Shown: positions 53,554 to 62,899 of the stretch, piece by piece | Layout of the letters: the number at the start of each line of letters is the position of its first letter | Position numbering within the stretch: position 1 is the stretch's first letter | From: Brasilonema angustatum HA4187-MV1 | GTDB taxonomy: Bacteria; Cyanobacteriota; Cyanobacteriia; Cyanobacteriales; Nostocaceae | DNA: 64,000 nt | Assembly (NCBI GenBank): GCA_019359695.1 | Contig: JAHHGV010000013.1 | Location: forward strand, 1 to 64,000 | Direction of reading: 5' to 3' | The notes under the pieces: generated by a model | Told to the model about the DNA's origin: nothing | Databases searched by the model: none | What the model saw: only the letters and a program-made list of their open reading frames with translations | Position numbers and translations under genes: made by a program

Positions 53554-54393
53554 CTAATAACTAATCCAATCACTCCAGCTGCCGGGATAAAGTTTACCTG
53601 TAGGAATTCCAGCCAGTTCTAGGGAGAGTAAATTTACACAAGCAGTAACCCCAGAACCGCAATAGACAAAAATTTCCTTTGCATTTTCCAATTCTAACCA
53701 GCGTTGACGTTGCTCTTGTTGCGGAAGTAAAAAACCTGCAGAGTCAGTTACTTCCTGCCAAAAATAGTTAACCGCACCAGAAATATGACCCGCAATTTTA
53801 TCAGTTGGTTCTCTAATACCGAGAAAACGATCTTGTTCTCGTGAATCAACTAACACCACCTCTTGTGAATCTTTGCGGTTTTTCACTCCCAAAAAATCCA
53901 CAACCATCTGTGGCTGTAGATTAGGGACAAAAGTCGCTATTCGAGGTTGAGGAATCACATCTGTAACAGGATATCCAGCTTTTTCCCAAGCAGAAAACCC
54001 TCCATTCAGTACTGCCACTCGCTCATGTCCAAAATAGCGCAACAGCCACCACAAACGAGATGCAAAGGCAAGGCGAGAGTCATCATAAGCGACTACAAAA
54101 GTTTTTTGAGAATTGATTCCTATAGCTGATAATTTTTGAGCTAATTCAATAGAGTTAGGTAAAGGATGTCTTCCTCCGTGTTCTCCCACTGGACTGGAAA
54201 GATCCTGATTCAAGTCGAGGTAATATGCTCCACGGATATGACTTTCTTGGTATTGCTGTGTTCCCAGTTGTGGCTGAGCCAGAGAAAAGCGACAATCCAC
54301 GATAACAACTTGGGAATCATCAAGATGTTGAAGTAGCCATTCACAAGAAACAACGCAAGGGTTATCGATCATAAATTCAGGTTTTTTGGTCAA
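53554..54393 (-). CDS. Sulfurtransferase (tandem rhodanese)
   Basis: A 279-residue protein of two rhodanese domains. The catalytic loop of the second is YCGSGVTACV (cysteine near 241); the inactive first one holds VDCRFSLAQPQLGTQQYQESHIRGA. The CGSGVTA loop resembles 3-mercaptopyruvate sulfurtransferases. It transfers sulfur from thiosulfate or mercaptopyruvate to cyanide or thiols in vitro; its in vivo role is not clear. It is divergent from the MnmD-like gene, which also acts in thiolated tRNA metabolism; a link is possible. Confidence 0.9.
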   Translation of the reverse strand: MTKKPEFMIDNPCVVSCEWLLQHLDDSQVVIVDCRFSLAQPQLGTQQYQESHIRGAYYLDLNQDLSSPVGEHGGRHPLPNSIELAQKLSAIGINSQKTFVVAYDDSRLAFASRLWWLLRYFGHERVAVLNGGFSAWEKAGYPVTDVIPQPRIATFVPNLQPQMVVDFLGVKNRKDSQEVVLVDSREQDRFLGIREPTDKIAGHISGAVNYFWQEVTDSAGFLLPQQEQRQRWLELENAKEIFVYCGSGVTACVNLLSLELAGIPTGKLYPGSWSDWISY

Positions 54394-54469
54394 TTGTCTA
54401 TTATTAATTGTTAGTTGTGCTGTTCTTTACGAACCACTGATTACTAACAACTAACCACTACTTATAACT

Positions 54470-55432
54470 ATGTCAGACTCAGACAATTTTACACCCAAAC
54501 TCACAGCAGATGGCTCGTTCACTTTTTTTTCTGATGAGTTTAGGGAGTCGTTTCACAGCCATTACGGGGCGCGTCAGGAGAGTTTTTTTAAGTTTGTGGG
54601 TCCAACTCAACTATCACTGAAAGCACACAAACCAACAGTGCGGTTGCTGGATGTTTGTTATGGTCTAGGATACAACAGTGCAGCTGCTATAGAAACGATT
54701 TGGACAGTCAATCCCAACTGTTATATAGAAGTCATTGCTTTAGAACTCAATAGCGCTGTACCACAAGCTGCGATCGCCCATCACTTATTCGATAACTGGG
54801 AATATAAATATACCCAAATTTTGACTCAGTTAGCCTTTGAGCATCAAGTACTGCAAAACCGTCTCAAAGCGACTTTACTCATTGGTGATGCCAGAAATTC
54901 AATCAAACTTGTTAACCAGTCGGGTTTTCAAGCTGATGCAATTTTTCTCGATCCGTTTTCACCACCTCATTGTCCTCAGTTATGGACTGTTGAATTTATC
55001 AAACAACTATCTGTTTGTTTAGACATAAATGGCTTACTCGCGACTTATTCCTGCGCTGCTGCTGTACGAACGGCACTTTTGGCAGCTGGACTACAAATAA
55101 GTTCTACGTCACCAGTGGGAAGAAAGACACCTGGTACAGTCGCCGGACATCAACAAGTAACTAGCCATCATGAACTACAAACAACCGTTGATATGAAAAT
55201 CTTTTCTTGCAACACCGTTCTATCCTCCTCATCCTTCTTTCTCCCACTTTCTCTAGCAGAACAAGAACATTTACTCACTCGTGCTGCTATTCCTTATCGC
55301 GATCCACAGATGTGCGATGCTGCTGATGTGATTTTGAGACGACGCCAACAAGAACAAGAAACTTCCTCTCTAGAGTCTACCTCTGGTTGGCGTAAAAGAT
55401 GGTTCTCAAAAAATCTACAAAATTACATGTAA
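54470..55432 (+). CDS. mnmD: tRNA (mnm5s2U34) methyltransferase MnmD-like protein
   Basis: A 320-residue methyltransferase of the DUF752 / Methyltransf_30 type. The N-terminal LTADGSFTFFSDEFRESFHS and HYGARQESFFKFVG match the family, motif I is LLDVCYGLGYNSAAA (about 58-72), and the catalytic strand is DAIFLDPFSPPHCPQLWTVEF (split as AIFLDPFSPPHCPQLW). This is the stand-alone form of the MnmC C-terminal-partner methyltransferase that makes mnm5U34 in tRNA. A long, variable C-terminal tail follows. Symbol by family only. Confidence 0.85.
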   Translation: MSDSDNFTPKLTADGSFTFFSDEFRESFHSHYGARQESFFKFVGPTQLSLKAHKPTVRLLDVCYGLGYNSAAAIETIWTVNPNCYIEVIALELNSAVPQAAIAHHLFDNWEYKYTQILTQLAFEHQVLQNRLKATLLIGDARNSIKLVNQSGFQADAIFLDPFSPPHCPQLWTVEFIKQLSVCLDINGLLATYSCAAAVRTALLAAGLQISSTSPVGRKTPGTVAGHQQVTSHHELQTTVDMKIFSCNTVLSSSSFFLPLSLAEQEHLLTRAAIPYRDPQMCDAADVILRRRQQEQETSSLESTSGWRKRWFSKNLQNYM

Positions 55433-56392
55433 TATTTGTAGTTTTATTGCTCTGATACCGTTTCACTTTAAGGTTGATACAAATGGGGGGCACCCGAGCA
55501 GGGCAGGGGGAAAGAATTAGAGACCAATCATTTGTATCAGGCTCGATCATGAAATGATATGACAATCTCATATAGCAGGGAGCAGGCGTGTGATTGTCGC
55601 GTGGTTTCCGTATTTTCTCATTCGTTGATATCCTAATCTACCTGGCAACTGCTATACAGTCAGTTTTTGTGATCCAAATCACTCGTATAAAAAGTAGAGT
55701 ATCACTGACACGCAGAGGTAATGATAGTTAGATAATTCACATCAATATAACAGCAATAACACGCAAAAAAATGTCTTAAAATCATAACTTTAAACTCAAT
55801 ACATCTTGTTTTGATAGAGATTGCATCCGTTAATCATTTTGTTTGAAGATTAGATGAAGAAAAATCAGTAAAAACCCGAATTTATATATTTTTCTAAATT
55901 GCTTATACTGAAAACATAGAAAATAAAAGAATGCAGTCAAAATCTCAATTATATAAGTCGAAAAAAATCTTCTACTATCGAATAAAAAATCAAAGTATAG
56001 ATTTGTATCAAATCTTGTCACAATCAGGATTATACCAAGATGAACCCAAAAAAATCTATAAATTTGAATGTTAACTGTAAGAATTCAGCACGGACTGCGT
56101 CCCGCTCCGCTAACAGGAGTCAAAAGTCAGATGTTAGAAGATATCCAGTCTATTGATAAATGAATTTTTCAAATGTTTTCTTGATTCTTTAAATCTTCTG
56201 ACTCCTGAATTCTTACTGTTAACTTTTTCTAAATAGGAGTCACATTATAGTAAAAAAAAACGAGATGATACAGGATAATAAAAAGAAAAAAATGAGAAAA
56301 AATAGCTTCTGATGCAAGAAAGCAGGAAAGAATTGCTTGGCTTGATTACCAGAATAATGATGTAAAAAAAGATATATAGAGCGCCTTAATTA
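55433..56392. other. 960-bp AT-rich spacer with inverted repeat and interrupted module
   Basis: No gene is seen on either strand; ORFs here are AT-rich chance frames. The middle part, 56070-56223, is an inverted repeat whose left arm is split by a dispersed module. The end carries the promoter region of the REC-HD-GYP gene. Confidence 0.65.
56070..56223. repeat. Inverted repeat with a dispersed module inserted in one arm
   Basis: Right arm, CTTCTGACTCCTGAATTCTT followed by ACTGTTAAC (56195-56223), matches the left arm GTTAACTGTAAGAATTCAG (56070-56088) and then GAGTCAAAAGTCAGATG (56117-56133). Between the two halves of the left arm sits CACGGACTGCGTCCCGCTCC plus GCTAACAG, the dispersed module. 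A CAG flanks the insert on both sides. Confidence 0.75.
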
Positions 56393-57433
56393 ATGAACAT
56401 TCTTGTTACTGATACTCATGATTTATTCGTCTCCCAGACGGTAAAAACTCAAAAATCAACAGTGAATACCTTTGATTCAGATGCGCCGAGAATTTTAGTA
56501 GTAGACGATCATCCTATGAATCGGATGACTGCTGCCGCCCTTTTGGGAATAGAAGGTTATGAAATTATAGAAGCAGAGAATGGTTATACGGCGATCAAAC
56601 TGGTAATGCAGAAACAACCAGACTTGATTCTGTTGGATGTGATGATGCCAGAAATGGATGGATTTCAGGTGTGCGAGTTGCTTAAGCAAAATGAACAGAC
56701 CAGACTCATTCCAATCATTTTCATTACTGCTTTGAATGACAGGCGATCGCGCATTCGAGGAATTGAAACTGGGGGAGATGATTTCATCACCAAACCCTTT
56801 GATCATGTAGAGTTAGTGGCGCGAGTAAAATCCCTAGTCAGACAAAAGCGTCTGAATGAAGACTTAGATCACGCTGAGCAAGCCCTGTTTTCTATCGCAA
56901 GGGCAGTTGAAAGTCGTGATCCTAATACTGGTGATCACTGCGAACGTCTGACGCATATGGGGAAAAGTTTTGGAGAGTATCTCAATCTCACACGCAACGA
57001 AATTCGGGATTTAATGTGGGGAGGATATCTTCATGACATCGGTAAAGTGGGCATTCCCGACGCAGTGCTGCTGAAAAAAGGCAAATTGACTGCCGAAGAG
57101 TGGGATATTATGAAGCAACACGTTTTAATTGGAGAAAAAATTTGCCTGCCACTACGCAGTATGCGGGGTGTGATTCCCATTATCCGCAGTCACCACGAAC
57201 GTTGGGATGGCTCAGGCTATCCTGATGGACTTGTAGCAGATGACATTCCAAATCTCGCGCAAGTATTTCAGGTAATAGATATTTTTGATGCCCTGACTAG
57301 TGAAAGACCATATAAAAGAGCTTTCACACCAGAAGAAGCCCTTGCTATGATGGCGGAAGAAACAGCAAAGGGATGGCGTAATCCAAAACTCATGCAGCAG
57401 TTTACAGAGTTTATTTGTTCTTTCAAAGATTAG
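56393..57433 (+). CDS. Response regulator with HD-GYP domain (putative c-di-GMP phosphodiesterase)
   Basis: A 346-residue cytosolic protein. A receiver domain (about 32-150) has LILLDVMMPEMDGF with the phospho-acceptor aspartate and TKPFD with the lysine. The HD-GYP domain (about 160-340) shows HCERLTHMG, the HD of YLHDIGKVGIPD, MKQHVLIGE, HHERWDGSGYPDGL (the GYP triad in GSGYPDG) and DIFDALTSERPYK. All metal-binding residues appear present, so it is likely an active c-di-GMP phosphodiesterase. No cognate kinase adjoins it. Confidence 0.9.
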   Translation: MNILVTDTHDLFVSQTVKTQKSTVNTFDSDAPRILVVDDHPMNRMTAAALLGIEGYEIIEAENGYTAIKLVMQKQPDLILLDVMMPEMDGFQVCELLKQNEQTRLIPIIFITALNDRRSRIRGIETGGDDFITKPFDHVELVARVKSLVRQKRLNEDLDHAEQALFSIARAVESRDPNTGDHCERLTHMGKSFGEYLNLTRNEIRDLMWGGYLHDIGKVGIPDAVLLKKGKLTAEEWDIMKQHVLIGEKICLPLRSMRGVIPIIRSHHERWDGSGYPDGLVADDIPNLAQVFQVIDIFDALTSERPYKRAFTPEEALAMMAEETAKGWRNPKLMQQFTEFICSFKD

Positions 57434-57650
57434 TCCGCTAACAGTTTGATAATATAGAAATAGTCTTTGATTTTTGAGGTGGCTCGTAGAGGCAGGCAAC
57501 AGGCAACACCGAAAGAAGGGAGCTAGAGGTGTACAGAATTTTTTAAAAATCAAATTGGATTCCTATATTTGTCTACGCTACAAGAAACTATAAACTGAGG
57601 CTACACTCTATTAGCAGATGCATTTAAAGCAATTCACTGATAGCTAAATT

Positions 57651-59024
57651 ATGGTAGTTGTAGCAATTCTGGCGGCGGGACGTGGAACACGCATGAAATC
57701 AAACCTGCCCAAAGTTTTACATTCTTTGAGTGGGCGATCGCTGATCCAACGAGTTATGGACAGTGTCAAACCGCTTTCGCCCACTCAGCAGATGGTGATT
57801 GTTGGGTATCAAGCTGTTGAAGTCAAAGCAGCTATCCAGTCAACACCAGATTTGGAGTTTGTTGAACAAACTGTGCAACTGGGAACAGGTCATGCCATCC
57901 AGCAATTACTCCCCCATCTGGAAGGCTACACAGGTGATTTGCTCGTGTTGTCTGGCGATGTCCCTTTGCTTCGCACACAAACTCTCAAAAATCTGTTGCA
58001 AACTCACCAAGAAAACCAAAACGCCGCCACCATCCTCACCGCATACTTAGATAATCCTAAAGGTTACGGACGCGTTTTTTGTAATAGTGAAAATATTGTG
58101 CAACAAATCGTTGAAGACCGAGATTGCACACCGAATCAAAAACAAAATAACCGTATTAATGCTGGTATTTACTGCTTCCATTGGCAGGATTTAGCAAAAG
58201 TTCTGCCTCATTTGCAGACGAATAATTCTCAAAAAGAATATTACCTGACGGATGCGATCGGCTTACTGGAACCAGTTATGGCAGTAGACTTGGAAGATGA
58301 TCAGGAAATTCTGGGCATTAATGACCGCTTGCAACTAGCAACGGCATACGAGATTTTGCAAAAGCGAGTCAAGGAAAAATGGATGAGCGCAGGTGTGACC
58401 CTCATTGACCCTGCCAGTATTACAATTGATGACAGTGTGGAAATAGAGCCAGATGTTATTATCGAACCCCAAACTCATCTGCGGGGAAATACAGTTATTC
58501 AGACAGGAAGTCGCATTGGGCCCGGAAGTTTAATTGAAAATAGCCAGATAGGCGAAAATGTCACGGTGCTGTATTCAGTGGTGATAAATAGCATTGTGCA
58601 AGCAGGAACCTGTGTAGGACCGTATACCCATTTTCGCGGTCAAGTACAAGTAGGTGCTGGTTGTCGGGTAGGAAATTTCGTGGAATTGAAAAATACCAAG
58701 TTGGGCGATCGCACGAACGTAGCCCACTTGTCGTATTTGGGTGACACCACCGCCGGTACCAAGGTAAATATTGGCGCAGGAACAATTACCGCCAATTATG
58801 ACGGTGTGAAAAAACATCCTACCAACATAGGCGATCGCACAAAAACTGGTGCCAACAGCGTTTTAGTTGCTCCTGTAACGCTAGGAAATGACGTCTACAT
58901 AGCTGCGGGTTCCACTGTTACAGAAGATGTCCCTGATGATTCTCTGGTAATTGCTCGTGCCCGTCAAGTTGTCAAACCAGGGTGGCGCAACAAGAGTACA
59001 GAGCCTCTTAAGAGTCCTGAGTGA
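57651..59024 (+). CDS. glmU: Bifunctional N-acetylglucosamine-1-phosphate uridyltransferase / glucosamine-1-phosphate acetyltransferase
   Basis: GlmU makes UDP-N-acetylglucosamine for peptidoglycan and LPS. The N-terminal pyrophosphorylase shows [18 protein letters not shown] (7-24) and SGDVPLL (about 102); the C-terminal left-handed beta-helix has hexapeptide repeats from about 250 and the acetyltransferase histidine in [12 protein letters not shown] and KKHPTNIGD. The length of 457 residues is normal. ATG at 57651 is preceded by no strong ribosome-binding site. It converges with the isoaspartyl peptidase gene. Confidence 0.97.
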   Translation: MVVVAILAAGRGTRMKSNLPKVLHSLSGRSLIQRVMDSVKPLSPTQQMVIVGYQAVEVKAAIQSTPDLEFVEQTVQLGTGHAIQQLLPHLEGYTGDLLVLSGDVPLLRTQTLKNLLQTHQENQNAATILTAYLDNPKGYGRVFCNSENIVQQIVEDRDCTPNQKQNNRINAGIYCFHWQDLAKVLPHLQTNNSQKEYYLTDAIGLLEPVMAVDLEDDQEILGINDRLQLATAYEILQKRVKEKWMSAGVTLIDPASITIDDSVEIEPDVIIEPQTHLRGNTVIQTGSRIGPGSLIENSQIGENVTVLYSVVINSIVQAGTCVGPYTHFRGQVQVGAGCRVGNFVELKNTKLGDRTNVAHLSYLGDTTAGTKVNIGAGTITANYDGVKKHPTNIGDRTKTGANSVLVAPVTLGNDVYIAAGSTVTEDVPDDSLVIARARQVVKPGWRNKSTEPLKSPE

Positions 59025-59044
59025 AAATACTCAAAACTTGTCAC

Positions 59045-60013
59045 TTAGCCGTCAGAACTGAATATACAGCCAACTTCTGTGCCAACGGGCATTTCTAAGG
59101 TATCGCCGATTTTCTCGCCGTTGTGGTAAGCAGCAAGGAGAGCATCGCTAGTTTTACCCCAAGCGATCGCCCCATTAGCATCTAGGGCGATCGCTCCAAA
59201 GTTCCTTTTGTGTTCTTGTGCTTCTGCAAATGAGCGCTGCATTGCTTCTTTAAGAGACAGACCATCAGTGACACGTACCACAACTCGTGCTGCTAAACAC
59301 TCATCAATAATATCTTCTCCAATACCAGTACAACTAACAGCTGCATATTTGGTCGCATAATTTCCTGCTGGCATTGCAGAATCACTCACGCGTCCAATTC
59401 GCTCAAATCCCTTACCACCAGTAGAAGTGCCTACAGATATTTGTCCTTGAGTATCTAATGCAACAACACCAATCGTACCGCGTCGCGCATTGCTGGCTTC
59501 CACCAGTTCTGCGTCTGCTACGACCCCAGCCATCGTTCTTTGAAAATTGTCCTGACGCTCCCGTATCCACTCTTGCAAGCGTAACTCGGTTAAGCCATTG
59601 TAGCTGGGTATTTGCAACTCCCGTGCCAGTTCTGCTGCACCGTAATCAGAGAGTACGCGGTCAGGAGAGGTTTGTAAAGCGATCGCCAAGTCAATAGGAT
59701 TTTTGACTCGCGAGACATTAATCACCCCACTAAAGCTTTGGGATGTCCCATCCATCAAAGAAGCACTCATGCGGATTTGACCATCCGATTGCAGTACAGA
59801 ACCAGTACCAGCATTAAAACGGGGGTTGTCTTCCAACATTTGACAACCCCGCACAACCGCCTCATTTGCAGATGCTCCCGACTCTAGAAGAGAATAGACT
59901 TCTTCTATGATTTGGTAGAGAGAACGGCGTACCGTCTCAATTCCTCCTTTTGCCTTTAGAGAACTACCAGCGCCTCCATGAATAATTAACTTAGGTTGTA
60001 CCTTGATCTCCAT
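59045..60013 (-). CDS. iaaA: Isoaspartyl peptidase / L-asparaginase (plant type)
   Basis: A 322-residue N-terminal-nucleophile hydrolase. The precursor is cut before T180 in RRGTIGVVALD, generating alpha and beta chains; LIIHGGAGS (9-17), NAGTGSVLQSDG (67-78) and STGGKGFERIGRVSDS (with the substrate-binding GR-V-D-S) are all present. It removes isoaspartate from degraded proteins and, in cyanobacteria, the beta-Asp-Arg dipeptide from cyanophycin. No cyanophycin genes lie nearby. Start ATG at 60013. Confidence 0.95.
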   Translation of the reverse strand: MEIKVQPKLIIHGGAGSSLKAKGGIETVRRSLYQIIEEVYSLLESGASANEAVVRGCQMLEDNPRFNAGTGSVLQSDGQIRMSASLMDGTSQSFSGVINVSRVKNPIDLAIALQTSPDRVLSDYGAAELARELQIPSYNGLTELRLQEWIRERQDNFQRTMAGVVADAELVEASNARRGTIGVVALDTQGQISVGTSTGGKGFERIGRVSDSAMPAGNYATKYAAVSCTGIGEDIIDECLAARVVVRVTDGLSLKEAMQRSFAEAQEHKRNFGAIALDANGAIAWGKTSDALLAAYHNGEKIGDTLEMPVGTEVGCIFSSDG

Positions 60014-60043
60014 CTGTTTGTTTATTTACCCGTACCTTTACGG

Positions 60044-60211
60044 TCATTGATTTGCTTCATTTGTAGCTTGCGAACGGTGACGACGGCAACGTTCTGAGCA
60101 ATATTTCACCTCATCCCAGCAATCTGCCCATTTTTTGCGCCAAGTAAAAGGGCGCTGACATACCGGACAAATTTTTGTAGGCAGGTCAGATTTAGAACGA
60201 GCACGTCCCAT
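60044..60211 (-). CDS. DUF2256 small zinc-binding protein
   Basis: A 55-residue protein starting ATG at 60211: GRARSKSDLPTKICPVCQR, PFTWRKKWADCWDEVKYCSE and RCRRHRSQATNEANQ. It has the DUF2256 pattern with CPVC, C in ADCW, and YCSERC; these cysteines likely bind zinc. Function unknown. It lies 30 bp upstream of the isoaspartyl peptidase gene on the same strand and may be cotranscribed. Confidence 0.93.
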   Translation of the reverse strand: MGRARSKSDLPTKICPVCQRPFTWRKKWADCWDEVKYCSERCRRHRSQATNEANQ

Positions 60212-60346
60212 ATTATTAATCAGCAGCTTGGAGCTGGATTTCTGAGATTTGGAAACTAATTATAGCTACTTTCGTACAACACAAGAGTAAATTTTGTGAC
60301 TTAATTGTGGGGCATTGATTGTCATGCATCTTCAGAGAGAAATTGT

Positions 60347-60574
60347 GTGAACTACCCACACCAAACTGAGTACAGTTATGGTGTAGGCTTCTGGCACATC
60401 GAGAGTGTTTCCAGAACTTCCTTCAAGATGATGAGCATTGGTCAGGGATGTCTTCCTTATCCCCCGCCTTATATCCCAGCACCAAGCTTTCAGCTATGGT
60501 GTGGGGCTTACGACGAAGAAGCTAAGGAGTGTCGCAACAGTGAAGAGCTTTTTTCCACTTCTGATTATCCGTGA
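60347..60574 (+). CDS. Possible small hypothetical protein preceding pyrD
   Basis: An open frame of 75 codons from GTG at 60347 (an upstream TTG at 60305 gives 89). The translation [20 protein letters not shown] then [20 protein letters not shown] matches no family I know. It is rich in Tyr and Pro and has no hydrophobic segment. It overlaps the earliest possible pyrD GTG (60571) by four bases. It may be chance. Confidence 0.3.
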   Translation: MNYPHQTEYSYGVGFWHIESVSRTSFKMMSIGQGCLPYPPPYIPAPSFQLWCGAYDEEAKECRNSEELFSTSDYP

Positions 60575-60639
60575 ACGTAGATTGCTACTATATAAGACGC
60601 CATAACAGTACCCAGACGCAGCGATTTAAATTTTGGATT

Positions 60640-61779
60640 GTGGATATTTATAAAAATGCACTTCGTCCCCTCTTGTTCACTTTGCTTAAAGCAGATCCAG
60701 AGTGGATGCACTCCTCAACGATTCGCAGTTTAAGCTGGTTGGGAAAAACTGACCACCAAGCACCTGCGAGTTGGATCAACCAACGTCTGGTACAGTCGTT
60801 TTGTTTATCAGATGCACGCCTAGAACAAAATCTCTTTGGGCTGCACTTTCCTAACCCTTTAGGTTTAGCAGCTGGATTTGATAAGGATGGCGTTGCAGTT
60901 CCTATGTGGTCAAGACTTGGTTTTGGCTTTGTAGAAGTGGGAACTGTTACCTTTCATCCACAGCCAGGAAATCCCCGTCCTCGCTTGTTTCGCTTACCCT
61001 TAGACAAAGCCGCCCTCAACCGTATGGGCTTTAACAATCAAGGTGCTGCAGCAATGGTGGAACGGTTAGCACAACGTAAGCAAGAGTTAAATCTATCTGT
61101 ACCTATAGGTATTAATTTAGGAAAATCTAAGATAACTCCTCTCGAAGAAGCCGCAAAGGATTATCTCGATAGTTTTCGCTTACTGAAGAATTTTGGAGAC
61201 TATTTTGTCGTCAATGTCTCTTCACCTAATACGCCAGGGTTGCGATCGCTTCAAGATGCCCCCATGCTTAGTTCTATCTTGGATGCTTTACAACAGGATA
61301 ATAATGCATATAAGCCTATTTTTGTCAAGATAGCTCCAGATTTGGAATGGGAGGCGATCGCCGATATTATTTCCTTAGCAAAAACTTATCAATTAGCTGG
61401 AATAATTGCCACCAACACCACTATCCGTAGAGATGGACTAAAAACACAGGTGATTGACCAAACTGGCAAATCACCTCAACAAGAAGCCGGTGGTATCAGC
61501 GGTGCCCCACTAAAACAACGTTCCACCGAAGTTATTCGTTTTATTTGGCAGCAAACAGCAGGTCAATTACCGATTATCGGTGTTGGTGGCATTTTTACAC
61601 CTGAAGATGCTTGGGAGAAAATCACTGCTGGTGCTTGCCTTATTCAGGTTTATACAGGCTGGATTTACGAAGGACCAGCCATGATACGCCACGTTCTCCA
61701 AGGGTTGCTATATAAGCTAGAACAAAGCGGATTAAATAGCATCTGCGAAGCTGTCGGTTTACAAGGAAAAATGGAATAA
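60640..61779 (+). CDS. pyrD: Dihydroorotate dehydrogenase (quinone), class 2
   Basis: Oxidises dihydroorotate to orotate in pyrimidine synthesis at the membrane, passing electrons to quinone. I take GTG at 60640 because the conserved class 2 start is (V/M)[20 protein letters not shown]; the frame is open from GTG at 60571, adding 23 residues of no known match. Motifs: [10 protein letters not shown] (FMN), [25 protein letters not shown], the catalytic serine in [17 protein letters not shown], and [11 protein letters not shown]. 379 residues. Confidence 0.93.
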   Translation: MDIYKNALRPLLFTLLKADPEWMHSSTIRSLSWLGKTDHQAPASWINQRLVQSFCLSDARLEQNLFGLHFPNPLGLAAGFDKDGVAVPMWSRLGFGFVEVGTVTFHPQPGNPRPRLFRLPLDKAALNRMGFNNQGAAAMVERLAQRKQELNLSVPIGINLGKSKITPLEEAAKDYLDSFRLLKNFGDYFVVNVSSPNTPGLRSLQDAPMLSSILDALQQDNNAYKPIFVKIAPDLEWEAIADIISLAKTYQLAGIIATNTTIRRDGLKTQVIDQTGKSPQQEAGGISGAPLKQRSTEVIRFIWQQTAGQLPIIGVGGIFTPEDAWEKITAGACLIQVYTGWIYEGPAMIRHVLQGLLYKLEQSGLNSICEAVGLQGKME

Positions 61780-61807
61780 ACAATAGAAAAGTAAAAAGAA
61801 GTCTCTT

Positions 61808-62539
61808 TTAACTTTTGCCTTCGTCAGCCGGGAAAAACTCTTTCGTTTTTCGGGAGTATTTCCAAGCAACTCCATCTGGATCCCTGCTGCGACTCCACTC
61901 TGGAAAATCGGGATCGTCCCGCCGCTTATAAACTGTGCTGGAATAAACATTGAGACGTTTGGCAAGTTCAGATTGAATCAAAGAACCAAACATCAATTGT
62001 TTTTCCAGCGGTTTTTTTGCTTCCTCTTGAGTTGGCTGAGGTAGCGGTTCGGTTTCTAGTTCTTGTAAAACTGGCTGGGGTGTTGGTGCTACTAGAAACG
62101 GTAGTGCTTGCTGGGCAACTGGTTGACTTTCAAGTTGTTTGGGTGGTTCGCTACTGTCAAGTATGCTGCCTAGAGTACTCGCGGTGATAAATTGATAGAC
62201 TTTGCTTCCGTCTTCGGAGTTAACCGCGCTGGCAGCAAATTCCGATGCTTTCGTATCTAGGTAGCGTTTTGCTCTTTCCCCAGGAAAATTGCCCTTGATT
62301 GCCAAATCCATTGGTGTAATCTTGCCTTGGTTTTCCCGAATCAGTTGATGGAAAATCGGGTTTACCTTCTGGCACCACTTTTGCCATGTGTAAAGTTGCC
62401 AGACATTGAAAGCCAACACAAGTAGGATTAGTGCCAGCCAAATTCGCCAAGTAGCAACGACGAAAATAATTAAAAACGAGATTGGCAAAAGTAGAACTAG
62501 AAAACCCTTGCCGTCACTTTCTATAGTTTTTTCACTCAT
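61808..62539 (-). CDS. Membrane-anchored protein with possible DNA-binding C-terminus
   Basis: Start chosen at ATG 62539 (MSEKTIESDG); an upstream in-frame ATG (62590) would add 17 residues. 243 residues: two adjacent membrane helices (FLVLLLPISFLIIFVVATW and IWLALILLVLAFNVWQLYTW, about 11-50), a linker rich in Pro and Gln, and a C-terminal part SLIQSELAKRLNVYSSTVYK followed by RRDDPDFPEWSRSRDPDGVA that looks like a helix-turn-helix with a wing. Function unknown. Confidence 0.6.
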   Translation of the reverse strand: MSEKTIESDGKGFLVLLLPISFLIIFVVATWRIWLALILLVLAFNVWQLYTWQKWCQKVNPIFHQLIRENQGKITPMDLAIKGNFPGERAKRYLDTKASEFAASAVNSEDGSKVYQFITASTLGSILDSSEPPKQLESQPVAQQALPFLVAPTPQPVLQELETEPLPQPTQEEAKKPLEKQLMFGSLIQSELAKRLNVYSSTVYKRRDDPDFPEWSRSRDPDGVAWKYSRKTKEFFPADEGKS

Positions 62540-62738
62540 GCCGATAACTGCCAAGTGACTGTGTGTGGAAATAATAATATATCTTGGCAAAAATTGGGAA
62601 CATTATTTGTGTTATTCGTCAGTTTGCCAAAAAAGATTTCGGCAAAACCGAATAGAAGCTATAAGTTTCTCCTCCCAAAGCCCCTTGTGTGATGTGTGGA
62701 GAGATATAAAGTTATGAGAAAATTTTTTACCCCAGCCC

Positions 62739-62767
62739 TTGACATTATATAATACATATACTACATT
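62739..62767 (+). promoter_or_regulatory. Candidate sigma-70-type promoter upstream of the tRNA-like RNA
   Basis: TTGACA (62739-62744) is a perfect -35 box, followed after 17 bp by TACATT (62762-62767), a four-of-six -10 box. The implied start near 62774 lies about 126 nt before the tRNA-like RNA, so a 5' leader would have to be removed, as in tRNA processing. TATAAT at 62748-62753 is an alternative -10 lacking a -35 box. Confidence 0.35.
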
Positions 62768-62847
62768 ATAAATAACAAGCACATGCTTATAAAAAATTCA
62801 ATTTTCAGGCGTGGAGAATGCGTTAAAAATTAAAAACGTTTCTTCTG

Positions 62848-62894
62848 ATTTTGAATTTTGTTAGCGCAGCGGGACGCAGTCCATTTTGAATTTT
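62848..62894. repeat. 47-bp dispersed repeat, copy 2 (identical to 21257-21303)
   Basis: The same 47 bases as at 21257-21303, ending five bases before the tRNA-like RNA gene. Since it separates the candidate promoter from the RNA, it would be part of the 5' leader. Confidence 0.85.
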
Positions 62895-62899
62895 ACTTG

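Noticed and set aside
55830-56021. 63-codon Phe-rich ORF
   Set aside because: AT-rich chance frame; no ribosome-binding site and no hydrophobic topology consistent with a membrane protein.
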